Assembly: GCF_003461245.1 (NCBI RefSeq) | Contig: NZ_QTWS01000011.1 | Span: 1 to 64,000, forward strand | Length of the DNA stretch: 64,000 nt | Source: Blautia sp. AF19-10LB | GTDB taxonomy: Bacteria > Bacillota > Clostridia > Lachnospirales > Lachnospiraceae | Direction: 5' to 3' | Shown here: piece after piece, positions 1 to 10,331 of the stretch | Layout of the letters: each line of letters starts with the position of its first letter | How positions within the stretch are numbered: position 1 is the first letter of the stretch | Program-made: the position numbers and the translations under genes | The notes under the pieces: generated by a model | What the model was told of the DNA's origin: nothing | Databases searched by the model: none | What the model saw: the letters and a program-made list of their open reading frames with translations, nothing else

Positions 1-1
1 A

Positions 2-268
2 AAAGGCGGTATCCCGCCAGATTTCAGATGCTCTGGTAACTTGTTGCCGAGTAGTTCACCAGCAGTTTCACGTACTATTCTGAAGTCGCTGGCAGGATAT
101 TTTATTTTAAGTCTGCTTCTGGGAAAAGGCTGGTTTCTTCTTTTAAAGCTGATCCGATGGCTTTTGGAATCTACAATAGGTGTAATAGTGCTTATGCTTC
201 TTGGCATTTCACTGGCTATTACGGTACCGGTAGCCATAGCATGGTGTATTGCAACACCAAGAAAATGA
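2..268 (+). CDS. C-terminal part of a small hydrophobic protein (5' end outside window)
   Basis: The reading frame is open to the left edge and ends at 268, so this is probably the tail of a gene that starts upstream; a TTG at 41 could also serve as an internal start. It encodes two hydrophobic stretches (about residues 31-52 and 56-81 counting from base 2) separated by a short basic turn, suggesting two membrane segments. No family is recognised. The first residues are low in information and rich in Pro and Ser, so this could be a chance frame. There is no ribosome binding site before the TTG. Confidence 0.3.
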   Translation, partial: KGGIPPDFRCSGNLLPSSSPAVSRTILKSLAGYFILSLLLGKGWFLLLKLIRWLLESTIGVIVLMLLGISLAITVPVAIAWCIATPRK

Positions 269-357
269 AGAATCAATCGGAAAGAAAAGGCATCTTCCAA
301 AGGATTAGAAATCCGTTGAATCCCCACCATTTTTGCGTTACAATAAATGCATACTAA

Positions 358-1884
<1,527 letters not shown>

Positions 1885-1947
1885 TCGAAGAATCAAGTGG
1901 ACGATAAGTTTGTATTTAAAACAATTGCACATACTGGCGTGAAGAGG

Positions 1948-2000
1948 AGAGCCTGACAGGAAATCCATGAAAATGGGTTTATTTGTCAGGCTCTTTTATA
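1948..2000 (+). terminator. Intrinsic terminator or attenuator after glpK
   Basis: A perfect 10-base stem (GAGCCTGACA at 1949-1958 with TGTCAGGCTC at 1984-1993) encloses a loop of about 25 bases and is followed by TTTTATATATA. The next gene's ribosome binding site (AGGAGG) begins only about 12 bases downstream, so the hairpin could also attenuate read-through into the oxidoreductase genes. Confidence 0.7.
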
Positions 2001-2019
2001 TATACAGGAGGTTTTTACA

Positions 2020-3471
2020 ATGAATAAATACGATATTGCGATTATCGGTGCGGGAGTTTCCGGTACGGCGATTGCACGGGAACTGTCCCGTTACCGGATA
2101 AAGGTATGCGTACTGGAGCGGGAGGAAGATGTCTGCTGCGGAACCTCCAAGGCGAACAGTGCGATCATTCATGCAGGTTATGACGCAGAGCCGGGATCAC
2201 TCAAAGCAAAACTGAATCTTCGGGGAAATCAGATGATGGAGCAGCTTTCCTGTGATCTTGATTTTCCATTCCGAAGAAATGGTTCACTGGTTTTGTGCCT
2301 GGATGAAAAAGACCGCCCCGGTCTGCAGAAACTTTATGAGAGAGGAATCCAAAACGGTGTAAAGGGACTTCGAATTTTAAATAAAGAAGAAATAAGAAAA
2401 ATGGAGCCGAATGTTTCTGACCAGGCTGTGGCGGCATTGTACGCACCCAGCGGAGGAATTGTATGTCCATTCAACATGACGATCGCACTGGCAGAAAATG
2501 CCTGTGCAAACGGAGTGGATTTTTATTTCAATACAGAAGTGCACAAGATCACACGGGGAGAAAAAAACTGGACGATTGAGACAACAGAGGGAATTTTTGA
2601 GGCAGACTGTATTGTAAGTGCGGCAGGAGTTTATGCAGATAAATTCCACAACATGGTCAGTGAAAAGAAACTTCATATCACTCCGCGAAAAGGAGAATAC
2701 TGTCTTCTTGATAAAGCTGCGGGGACACATGTAAGCCGGACGATTTTTACCCTTCCCGGCAAGTTTGGCAAAGGAGTTCTGGTCACACCAACCATTCACG
2801 GAAACCTGCTGATCGGGCCAACAGCCACAGATATAGAGAATAAAGAAGGAATCAATACCACCAGAGAAGGTCTGGAACAGGTTCTGAAAAAAGCGTCCGA
2901 AAGTGTCAAAAACATTCCGGTCCGTCAGGTGATCACTTCTTTTGCCGGACTTCGAGCACATGAGGACGGAGACGATTTTATTATAGGAGAGACGGAAGAA
3001 GGATTTATCGACTGTGCCGGAATTGAATCACCGGGCCTTTCCAGTGCTCCTGCGATCGGAGAAATGGTTGCTGACATTCTGAAGAAAAAATATGATCTGA
3101 AAGAAAAAGAGGATTTTCTTTCCACAAGAAAGGGAATTACCGATGTATCAAAGTTTTCACTGGAAGAACGAAATGCGTGGATTCGACAAAATCCGGCTTA
3201 TGGAACGATTGTCTGCCGCTGTGAGATGGTGACAGAAGGTGAGATCATAGATGCGATTCGAGGACCTCTGGGTGCCAGATCACTGGATGGAGTGAAACGC
3301 CGTACCAGAGCAGGCATGGGACGTTGTCAGGCAGGATTCTGTTCGCCGCGTGTTATGGAGATTTTAGCCAGAGAACTTGGAATTCCCGTGGAAGAGATCA
3401 CAAAATCCGGAGGCAACTCTGGAATCATAAAAGGCAGCAACAAAGATTCTTTTGGGGAGGACGGCAAATGA
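2020..3471 (+). CDS. FAD-dependent glycerol-3-phosphate dehydrogenase (GlpA-like) with BFD-type [2Fe-2S] domain
   Basis: Predicted to oxidise glycerol 3-phosphate to dihydroxyacetone phosphate. The 483-residue protein starts with a Rossmann FAD motif (IIGAGVSGTAIA, residues 6-17) and a DAO-type fold. It ends with a bacterioferredoxin-associated-ferredoxin-like domain carrying cysteines C399, C401, C436 and C441, which would bind an iron-sulfur cluster. This arrangement matches anaerobic GlpA-type enzymes. The gene overlaps the next one by four bases (ATGA), so the two are translationally coupled. The neighbouring glycerol kinase supports a glycerol 3-phosphate substrate, though 2-hydroxyacid oxidation cannot be excluded from sequence alone. 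Confidence 0.88.
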   Translation: MNKYDIAIIGAGVSGTAIARELSRYRIKVCVLEREEDVCCGTSKANSAIIHAGYDAEPGSLKAKLNLRGNQMMEQLSCDLDFPFRRNGSLVLCLDEKDRPGLQKLYERGIQNGVKGLRILNKEEIRKMEPNVSDQAVAALYAPSGGIVCPFNMTIALAENACANGVDFYFNTEVHKITRGEKNWTIETTEGIFEADCIVSAAGVYADKFHNMVSEKKLHITPRKGEYCLLDKAAGTHVSRTIFTLPGKFGKGVLVTPTIHGNLLIGPTATDIENKEGINTTREGLEQVLKKASESVKNIPVRQVITSFAGLRAHEDGDDFIIGETEEGFIDCAGIESPGLSSAPAIGEMVADILKKKYDLKEKEDFLSTRKGITDVSKFSLEERNAWIRQNPAYGTIVCRCEMVTEGEIIDAIRGPLGARSLDGVKRRTRAGMGRCQAGFCSPRVMEILARELGIPVEEITKSGGNSGIIKGSNKDSFGEDGK

Positions 3472-4751
3472 TAAAAAAATATGACATTGTGATCATAGGC
3501 GGCGGTCCGGCAGGACTTGCAGCGGCTATTTCAGCGAGAAAAAACGGAATCGAAAGTACTCTGATTCTGGAGCGGGACAAAGAACTGGGAGGAATTCTGA
3601 ACCAGTGCATTCATAATGGTTTTGGGCTTCATACCTTTGGAGAAGAACTGACCGGACCGGAATATGCCGACCGTTTTATTCGTCAGGTCAGAGAACAAAA
3701 TATAGAATACAAACTGAATACCATGGTCATAAACATCAGCAGGGAAAAAGTTATCACAGCGATGAACCGTGAGGAAGGCATGTTTCTGATTCAGGCAAAA
3801 GCGGTGATTCTGGCAATGGGCTGCCGGGAACGTTCCAGGGGAGCACTGAATATTCCGGGGTATCGTCCGGCGGGAATTTATTCTGCGGGGACGGCACAGA
3901 GACTTGTAAATATAGAAGGGTATCTTCCGGGAAGAGAAGTTGTCATCCTTGGCTCCGGGGATATCGGACTTATCATGGCCAGGCGTATGACACTGGAAGG
4001 TGCAAAAGTAAAAGTGGTAGCAGAGCTGATGCCGTACTCCGGCGGGCTTAAGCGGAATATCGTGCAGTGTCTGGATGACTTCGGAATCCCGCTGAAACTC
4101 AGTCATACTGTGGTAAATATTAAAGGAAAAGAACGTGTAGAAGGAGTTACTCTGGCACAAGTCGGAGCGGATGGAAAACCGATTCCGGGAACGGAGGAAG
4201 AATATGCCTGTGATACTCTGCTTCTTTCAGTAGGCCTGATCCCGGAGAATGAACTTTCCAGAGAGATGGGAGTGGAACTGAACCGTGTCACATCGGGGCC
4301 GGTAGTCAATGAGAGTCTGGAGACGAATATCGAAGGGGTGTTTGCCTGCGGAAATGTTCTGCACGTTCATGATCTGGTAGATTTTGTATCCGAGGAGGCA
4401 GCAGCGGCAGGAAAAAATGCGGCAGATTACATAAAATGGCAGCAGCCAGTGGAAGTTCCGGAACAAAAGCAGAATCGGACAATTATTCTGGAATCCCGAA
4501 ATGGAGTTCGCTATACTGTCCCGGCAGTGATAAGACCGGAGCGCATGCCGGAAGAAATGACAGTCCGTTTCCGTGTGGGAGCTGTTTATAAAAACTGTTA
4601 TATCAGCTGCTATTTTGATGAAGAACGTGTTCTTCACAAAAAACGGACAATTCTGGCACCGGGGGAGATGGAACAGATTAAACTGACAAAGGAACAGATT
4701 TTAAATGCTTCATCACTGAGAAAAATCAGCATTCTGATTGAGGAGGAATAA
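3468..4751 (+). CDS. NAD(P)/FAD-dependent oxidoreductase, partner of the GlpA-like protein
   Basis: A 427-residue pyridine nucleotide-disulfide oxidoreductase-type flavoprotein. It has an N-terminal FAD motif (IIGGGPAGLAAA, about residues 8-19), an active-site-like segment LNQCIHNGFG near residue 44, and a second dinucleotide fold (VVILGSGDIGL, near residue 160) for NAD(P). It probably passes electrons from the preceding dehydrogenase to a carrier. The start is the ATG that overlaps the upstream stop codon; a longer frame reaches 3324 but has no ribosome binding site and overlaps a conserved domain. It lacks the C-terminal cysteine cluster seen in the partner. Confidence 0.88.
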   Translation: MIKKYDIVIIGGGPAGLAAAISARKNGIESTLILERDKELGGILNQCIHNGFGLHTFGEELTGPEYADRFIRQVREQNIEYKLNTMVINISREKVITAMNREEGMFLIQAKAVILAMGCRERSRGALNIPGYRPAGIYSAGTAQRLVNIEGYLPGREVVILGSGDIGLIMARRMTLEGAKVKVVAELMPYSGGLKRNIVQCLDDFGIPLKLSHTVVNIKGKERVEGVTLAQVGADGKPIPGTEEEYACDTLLLSVGLIPENELSREMGVELNRVTSGPVVNESLETNIEGVFACGNVLHVHDLVDFVSEEAAAAGKNAADYIKWQQPVEVPEQKQNRTIILESRNGVRYTVPAVIRPERMPEEMTVRFRVGAVYKNCYISCYFDEERVLHKKRTILAPGEMEQIKLTKEQILNASSLRKISILIEEE

Positions 4752-4755
4752 AGAT

Positions 4756-5151
4756 ATGGAAGAAAAAAATCTTACCTGCATCGGCTGCCCGATGGGCTGT
4801 TTCCTCACTGTAAAAATAAAAGACGGAGAAGTACAGAGTGTAGAAGGCAATAGCTGTAAGCGGGGAGCCGTCTATGGAAGAAAAGAAGTGACCAATCCGA
4901 CCAGAATTGTGACAACAACCGTTCGTGTATTAAATGGCACGGAAAAGGTCGTTTCCGTCAAGACAAAAGAGGATATTCAAAAGTCCGGAATTTTGGACTG
5001 TATCCGGGAATTGAAAGAGGTCACTGTTACTGCTCCAGTAGAGATCGGAGATGTGGTTCTGCATGATGTGGCAGGAACCGGTGTGGACATTGTTGCAACG
5101 AAAAATATTTCTGTTTCCATTGACATTACAGGGTCAAACGACTATCATTAA
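4756..5151 (+). CDS. DUF1667 family protein
   Basis: A 131-residue protein with an N-terminal four-cysteine set (C8, C11, C15, C34; CxxCPxGC followed by a distant Cys), like the metal-cluster loops of molybdopterin and formate dehydrogenase families. Proteins of this family usually follow GlpA/GlpB-like oxidoreductase genes and are thought to be a small iron-sulfur third subunit; the exact role is unknown. A GAGGAGG site at 4740-4746 selects the ATG at 4756 over in-frame upstream codons inside the preceding gene. It ends the glycerol 3-phosphate oxidation unit. Confidence 0.85.
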   Translation: MEEKNLTCIGCPMGCFLTVKIKDGEVQSVEGNSCKRGAVYGRKEVTNPTRIVTTTVRVLNGTEKVVSVKTKEDIQKSGILDCIRELKEVTVTAPVEIGDVVLHDVAGTGVDIVATKNISVSIDITGSNDYH

Positions 5152-5160
5152 AACAGTATG

Positions 5161-5208
5161 TTTTTCTGTAGGCACCTCTTGCGGATTCGACAGATTTTTA
5201 CAGAAAAA
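5161..5208 (+). repeat. 10-base inverted repeat in hemA leader
   Basis: TTTTTCTGTA at 5161-5170 is perfectly complementary to TACAGAAAAA at 5199-5208, with 28 bases between. The hairpin would sit directly before the AGGAGG/AAAGGAG sites of hemA. It has no U tract, so it does not look like a terminator. It could be a leader structure or an operator. Confidence 0.4.
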
Positions 5209-5243
5209 GATACAGGAGGAACACAAAGGAGAACAGAAATATC

Positions 5244-6473
5244 ATGACAATATCCATGATAGGGATAGATCACGACAGAGCACCGGTAGACGTCCGTGCC
5301 CTGTTTGCATTTACGAAGAAAAATGCCGGAGAGGCAATGGAAAAACTGAAAGAAAAAGCAGGCATCCGGGGATGCATCATTCTGTCTACATGCAATCGTC
5401 TGGAAATCTGGGCGAGCCATGAGGATGAGCAGGAACTTTCTTTATACCAGTGTCTCTGCGAGCTCAGAAATATACAGGATCCTTTTTATGAAGAATATTT
5501 TATTTCAAGAGAAGATAAAGAAGCGGTTGAGCATCTTTTTTATCTGGCAGGAGGTCTGAAATCACAGATTCTTGGAGAAGATCAGATCCTTACACAGATC
5601 AAGGATGCACTCAATCTTGCGAGAGAACATTTTACCACGGACAGTGTGCTGGAAGTCCTTTTCCGCATGGCAGTGACCGCGGGCAAAAAGATCAAGACAG
5701 AAGCTCCGCTTGCACATGGAAATCCGTCTGTGATCCATCAGGCAGTCAGCAGTCTGCGGGAACAGGGATATGACATGCATGGCAAAATCTGCATGGTTAT
5801 CGGAAACGGAGAGATGGGTAAGGTTGCAGCGCAGACTCTCCGTGATGCCGGAGCGAATGTCACCGTAACCGTCCGTCAGTACAGAAGCGGAATGGTGAGC
5901 ATTCCGATCGGATGCAGCAGGATCCATTATGGTGAACGAATGAACTTTCTGCCGAAATGTGATGTAGTAGTCAGTGCGACAGCCAGTCCGAACTATACAC
6001 TTCGCAGAGAACTGTTTGATGATATCACGCTTACGAAACCACTGCTTCTTCTTGACCTTGCTGTGCCGAGGGATATCGAACCGGCACTTGGAGGAGAAGA
6101 GGGCGTTACCTTATATGATATGGACAGTTTCCGCACCGAGAGGATCTCTCCGGAATCCATGGAGAGCATCACAAAAGCCGGCGAGATCGTCAGGGCACAG
6201 ATGGATGAATTTTTCCAGTGGCTGGATGGCAGGGATGTGATCCCGAGGATCCAGGAGATCAGGGAGGATGCAGTGCAGGATCTGAACCTGCGTATCCACA
6301 AGATCCTCAAGAATACACCAATGGATGACTCCGACCGTGCAAATCTTCTCAAAGCAGTAGATACTGCAGCAGGAAAAGTGGTCAACAAACTTATTTTCGG
6401 ACTCCGGGACAGTCTGGAACAGGACACTTTCCTGGAGTGCGTGGCAGGATTGGAGAAATTATATGAAGAATAA
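5244..6473 (+). CDS. hemA: Glutamyl-tRNA reductase
   Basis: Reduces glutamyl-tRNA(Glu) with NADPH to glutamate 1-semialdehyde, the first committed step of the C5 tetrapyrrole pathway. The 409-residue protein has the catalytic segment STCNRLE with nucleophile C50, a Rossmann NADPH site (VIGNGEMGKVAA, near residue 178), and a C-terminal helical dimerisation part. The ATG follows AAAGGAG by 11 bases. It is the first gene of a six-gene cluster in which every junction overlaps or nearly overlaps, and its last 11 bases overlap the next gene. Confidence 0.97.
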   Translation: MTISMIGIDHDRAPVDVRALFAFTKKNAGEAMEKLKEKAGIRGCIILSTCNRLEIWASHEDEQELSLYQCLCELRNIQDPFYEEYFISREDKEAVEHLFYLAGGLKSQILGEDQILTQIKDALNLAREHFTTDSVLEVLFRMAVTAGKKIKTEAPLAHGNPSVIHQAVSSLREQGYDMHGKICMVIGNGEMGKVAAQTLRDAGANVTVTVRQYRSGMVSIPIGCSRIHYGERMNFLPKCDVVVSATASPNYTLRRELFDDITLTKPLLLLDLAVPRDIEPALGGEEGVTLYDMDSFRTERISPESMESITKAGEIVRAQMDEFFQWLDGRDVIPRIQEIREDAVQDLNLRIHKILKNTPMDDSDRANLLKAVDTAAGKVVNKLIFGLRDSLEQDTFLECVAGLEKLYEE

Positions 6474-6936
6474 ACGTTTTTTTCCAATGTTCGTAGATCT
6501 GTCTGACAAGAAAATCGTAGTGGTAGGCGGCGGGAACATTGCGACCAGGAGGATTAAGACTCTTTTGCAGTTTACCAGGAACATTACCGCAGTAGCTCCA
6601 AAGACAACGATGGAGCTTCATGAACTTGGCAAGGCAGGATTCGTAAATCTGATCAACCGTCCGGTGAAACGGTCTGATTTTGCCATGGCATTTATGGTGA
6701 TCGCGGCGACAAACGACTGGAAACTAAACGATGAGATCTATCGAGTCTGTAAGGAGCAGGGGATCTACGTCAATGTCGCAGATGACAAAAGCAAATGCGA
6801 TTTTTATTTTCCGGGGATCTACATGCAGGACGAGGTTGTTGTGGGAATCACAGCGAGCGGGCTGAACCACAAGAAAGCCCGAAGAGTCCGTGTGGCGATC
6901 CAGGAGGCAATGGAGGCATCAGACAATGAAGAATAA
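6463..6936 (+). CDS. Precorrin-2 dehydrogenase / sirohydrochlorin ferrochelatase (CysG N-terminal / Met8 type)
   Basis: Oxidises precorrin-2 to sirohydrochlorin with NAD+ and may insert iron to give siroheme. The 157-residue protein has the NAD motif VVGGGNIATRRIKTLL (residues 17-32) and the conserved VNVADDKSKCDFYFP segment that carries the catalytic Asp. It matches a short stand-alone domain lacking the full C-terminal dimerisation region of Met8. It overlaps hemA and hemC by 11 bases each. Its presence shows that the pathway branches to siroheme or, with cobalt, cobalamin. Confidence 0.93.
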   Translation: MKNKRFFPMFVDLSDKKIVVVGGGNIATRRIKTLLQFTRNITAVAPKTTMELHELGKAGFVNLINRPVKRSDFAMAFMVIAATNDWKLNDEIYRVCKEQGIYVNVADDKSKCDFYFPGIYMQDEVVVGITASGLNHKKARRVRVAIQEAMEASDNEE

Positions 6937-7837
6937 GATCACGATCGGCAGCAGGGAAAGCAAGCTTGCAGTGCTGCAGAGTGAGATGGTGAGGGACTAC
7001 ATAACCGAGCATAATCCAGATCTGACAGTAGAGATCCTGACCATGAAGACAACGGGTGACAAGATCCTGGACCGCACCCTGGATAAAGTAGGCGGCAAGG
7101 GACTTTTTGTAAAAGAACTGGATCACGCACTTCTGGAAGGAAGGTCAGAACTTTCTGTTCACAGCCTGAAGGACATGCCGATGGAAGTGCCGGCAGAACT
7201 TCCTCTGCTGGCTTTTTCCAGAAGAGAAGATCCGAGGGATGTGCTGGTACTGCCGGAGGGCGTAACAGAACTTGACAGATCCAAACCGCTTGGCTGTTCC
7301 AGCCTTCGCCGGACCCTGCAGCTTCGGGAGTTATATCCGGATATGGAGGTCGCAAGTGTCAGGGGAAACCTTCAGACAAGACTCCGCAAACTGGATGAGG
7401 GACAGTATTCAGCTCTGATCCTTGCGGCGGCAGGACTTAAGAGACTTGGACTGGAATCCAGAATCAGCCGGTATTTTACAGAGGAAGAAATGCTCCCGGC
7501 AGCAGGTCAGGGAATCCTGGCAGTACAGGGACGTACCGATGTTGACTATGCATTTCTGGACGGCTACTGTGATGCAGATGCATGGAGCGCAGGAAGTGCA
7601 GAGCGTGCTTTTGTACGTTTTCTGGACGGCGGCTGTTCTTCTCCGGTGGCGGCGTTTGGTGTGGTCGAGGGAGAGGAACTTTTCCTTCGCGGACTGTATT
7701 ATAATGAAGAAACAGGAAACTGGTTCAAGGACAGCATCCGCGGAAAGCGCGAGGACGCAGAGGTACTTGGCATCGCGCTTGCAAAACAAATGAAAGAATC
7801 CGACAGAACAAAGACGGATAAAGGTGAGGCAGAATGA
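6926..7837 (+). CDS. hemC: Porphobilinogen deaminase (hydroxymethylbilane synthase)
   Basis: Condenses four porphobilinogens to hydroxymethylbilane. The 303-residue product begins ITIGSRESKLAVLQ, carries the substrate arginines in CSSLRRTLQL, and has the dipyrromethane-cofactor cysteine C237 in LDGGCSSPVAAFG. The ATG at 6926 follows a GGAGG; an upstream in-frame codon at 6890 would add 12 residues not typical of the family. It overlaps the next gene by four bases (ATGA). Confidence 0.97.
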   Translation: MKNKITIGSRESKLAVLQSEMVRDYITEHNPDLTVEILTMKTTGDKILDRTLDKVGGKGLFVKELDHALLEGRSELSVHSLKDMPMEVPAELPLLAFSRREDPRDVLVLPEGVTELDRSKPLGCSSLRRTLQLRELYPDMEVASVRGNLQTRLRKLDEGQYSALILAAAGLKRLGLESRISRYFTEEEMLPAAGQGILAVQGRTDVDYAFLDGYCDADAWSAGSAERAFVRFLDGGCSSPVAAFGVVEGEELFLRGLYYNEETGNWFKDSIRGKREDAEVLGIALAKQMKESDRTKTDKGEAE

Positions 7838-9342
7838 AACAGGGAAAGGTATGGCTCGTAGGAGCAGGACCGGGAGATATCGGTCTTTTTACACTCAAAG
7901 GAATGGAGGTTCTCTCCCAGGCAGAGGTTGTCGTCTATGACAGTCTGGTGGGACAGGGCGTACTTGCAAAAGTACCTTCTTCTGCAAGACTCATCAACGT
8001 AGGAAAGCGTGCAGACAAGCACACCATGCCGCAGGAGCAGATCAATCAGGTGCTCCTTGAGGAAGCGCAGAAGGGATACCGTGTCGTGAGACTGAAAGGC
8101 GGAGATCCGTTCCTGTTCGGAAGAGGCGGAGAGGAGCTGGAACTTCTGACTGCCAATGGGATCCCGTATGAAGTGGTCCCGGGCGTGACCTCTTCGATCG
8201 CTGTGCCTGCTTATAACGGCATTCCGGTAACGCACAGAGATTTCTGCTCTTCCGTCCATATCATCACAGGACATAGAAGAGCAGGTAAGGAATATGACAT
8301 CGATTTTCAGGCACTGGTCAACACAAAGGGAACACTCGTATTCCTGATGGGGATCGCTGCTCTGAATGATATCTGTCAGGGACTTCTGAATGCAGGAATG
8401 GACCCGGAGATGCCGGCGGCCGTACTGCAGAAGGGAACAACTTCCGACCAGAAAAGAGTCGTTGCCACAGTTGCAACACTCAAAGAAGAAGTAGAGCGTC
8501 AGGGTATCGAGACTCCGGCGATCATCGTAGTTGGTAAAGTCTGCCGTCTTTCTGAGGAATTTGGCTGGTATGAGAGACTTCCGCTCGCAGACTGGAAAGT
8601 CCTTGTGACACGTCCGAAGGGCAGAAGCTCCCGCACAGCAGATGAACTTCGAAGAAAAGGTGCAGAAGTCCTGGAACTTCCGTCCATCCGTACCGTGGCA
8701 CTGGAAGACCAGAGCGCACTTTATCAGGCACTTGATGAGATCAGCGAGTATCAGTGGCTGGTATTTACTAGTCCGACAGGGACAGAGATTTTCTTTGAAG
8801 AAATGTTCTCCATGAAAAAAGACATCCGTTGTCTTTCTTCATTGAAGGTGGCAGCGATCGGACAGGGAACAGCCAAAGTTCTGGAGCAGAGAGGCATTCT
8901 GGCGGATCTGATCCCGGAAATTTACGATGGAGACTCCCTGGGAGAAGCACTGGCACAGACCCTGCATGGCGGCGAAAAGATCCTGATCCCGCGTGCCTCA
9001 AAGGGAAATGCAAATCTGGTCAGAATCCTTGAAGAACACGGTGCCAGGGTGGACGATGTACCGACCTATGATACCATCTATGACAAAAATCCTCTGATCG
9101 ATGTAGCAGCAGAGATCACGAGGGGCGGTATCGACTGCGTGGTATTTACCAGCGCATCTACCGTCAAAGGTTTTGTAGAAAGCACAGGACTTTCTGATTA
9201 TTCAAATGTGACAGCAGCATGTATCGGCAAACAGACAAAAGCAGCAGCAGACAGCTATGGAATGAAAACATATATGGCATCCAAAGCTACGATCGACGAT
9301 TTGACGACACTTGTTGAACAGATAAAAACAGATAAGGAGTGA
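7834..9342 (+). CDS. cobA-hemD: Uroporphyrinogen-III C-methyltransferase / uroporphyrinogen-III synthase fusion
   Basis: A 502-residue bifunctional protein. Residues 1-240 are a SAM-dependent methyltransferase ([15 protein letters not shown] at the start, [15 protein letters not shown] near residue 87) that makes precorrin-2 from uroporphyrinogen III. Residues about 248-502 are uroporphyrinogen-III synthase, which closes hydroxymethylbilane ([14 protein letters not shown] at its start, [12 protein letters not shown] later). The fusion is common in Clostridia. It couples ring closure directly to methylation and so favours siroheme and cobalamin over protoheme. Confidence 0.96.
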   Translation: MKQGKVWLVGAGPGDIGLFTLKGMEVLSQAEVVVYDSLVGQGVLAKVPSSARLINVGKRADKHTMPQEQINQVLLEEAQKGYRVVRLKGGDPFLFGRGGEELELLTANGIPYEVVPGVTSSIAVPAYNGIPVTHRDFCSSVHIITGHRRAGKEYDIDFQALVNTKGTLVFLMGIAALNDICQGLLNAGMDPEMPAAVLQKGTTSDQKRVVATVATLKEEVERQGIETPAIIVVGKVCRLSEEFGWYERLPLADWKVLVTRPKGRSSRTADELRRKGAEVLELPSIRTVALEDQSALYQALDEISEYQWLVFTSPTGTEIFFEEMFSMKKDIRCLSSLKVAAIGQGTAKVLEQRGILADLIPEIYDGDSLGEALAQTLHGGEKILIPRASKGNANLVRILEEHGARVDDVPTYDTIYDKNPLIDVAAEITRGGIDCVVFTSASTVKGFVESTGLSDYSNVTAACIGKQTKAAADSYGMKTYMASKATIDDLTTLVEQIKTDKE

Positions 9343-9347
9343 CAATA

Positions 9348-10331
9348 ATGGATCTGATTCAAAGACCAAGAAGACTGCGTGGCAGTGAGACTCTGCGCAA
9401 AATGGTAAGGGAAACAAGAATTGACAAATCTTCTCTCATCTACCCTCTGTTTGTAAGAGAAGGACAGGGGATCGAGGAGGAGATCCCGTCTATGAAAGGA
9501 CAGTTCCGCTACAGTGTGGACCGTCTCCCGTATGAACTGGAACGTCTGACGAAAGCCGGAGTCAGCAACATCATGCTGTTCGGTATTCCGGATCATAAGG
9601 ATGAAGTCGGAAGCGGCGCTTACGACGAAAACGGAATCGTACAGAGAGCACTCCGTGAGGCAAAAAAACAGTTCCCGGATCTCTACTATATTACAGACGT
9701 ATGCATGTGTGAGTACACTTCCCACGGACACTGCGGTGTTCTATGCGGTCATGAAGTAGAAAACGATGCAACTCTGGAACTGCTTGCAAAGACAGCTCTT
9801 TCCCATGTTGAGGCAGGTGCGGATATGGTAGCACCTTCTGATATGATGGACGGACGTGTGCGTGCGATCCGTGAATGTCTGGACAAAGCAGGACACAAGG
9901 AAGCACCGATCATGTCCTATGCAGTAAAATATGCATCTGCTTTCTACGGACCATTCCGTGATGCAGCTGGTTCCGCTCCGGCATTTGGTGACCGCAAGAG
10001 CTATCAGATGGATTACCACAACCGCCGTGAAGGAATGAAAGAAGCCCTGACAGATATCGAGGAAGGCGCAGACATCATCATGATCAAACCTGCAATGTCT
10101 TACCTTGACATGGTATCAGAAGTTTATAAGGCAACCAATGTTCCGATCGCAGCTTACAGCGTCAGCGGTGAATATGCAATGGTCAAAGCAGCAGCCAAGA
10201 TGGGCTGGATCGATGAGGACAAGATTGTGTGCGAGATGGCAGCAAGTGCTTACCGTGCAGGTGTTTCTATTTATCTGACCTACTATGCAAAAGAACTTGC
10301 CCGTTTTATCGATGAAGGGAGAATTGGATAA
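9348..10331 (+). CDS. hemB: Porphobilinogen synthase (delta-aminolevulinate dehydratase)
   Basis: Condenses two 5-aminolevulinates to porphobilinogen. The 327-residue protein has a zinc-type cysteine site (DVCMCEYTSHGHCG), and the two active-site lysine segments SYAVKYASAFYGPFRDA and MIKPAMSYLD. The ATG at 9348 lies 11 bases after AAGGAG; a GTG at 9339 overlaps the previous stop but is too close to that site. Its last base overlaps the hemL start (TAATG). Confidence 0.97.
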   Translation: MDLIQRPRRLRGSETLRKMVRETRIDKSSLIYPLFVREGQGIEEEIPSMKGQFRYSVDRLPYELERLTKAGVSNIMLFGIPDHKDEVGSGAYDENGIVQRALREAKKQFPDLYYITDVCMCEYTSHGHCGVLCGHEVENDATLELLAKTALSHVEAGADMVAPSDMMDGRVRAIRECLDKAGHKEAPIMSYAVKYASAFYGPFRDAAGSAPAFGDRKSYQMDYHNRREGMKEALTDIEEGADIIMIKPAMSYLDMVSEVYKATNVPIAAYSVSGEYAMVKAAAKMGWIDEDKIVCEMAASAYRAGVSIYLTYYAKELARFIDEGRIG

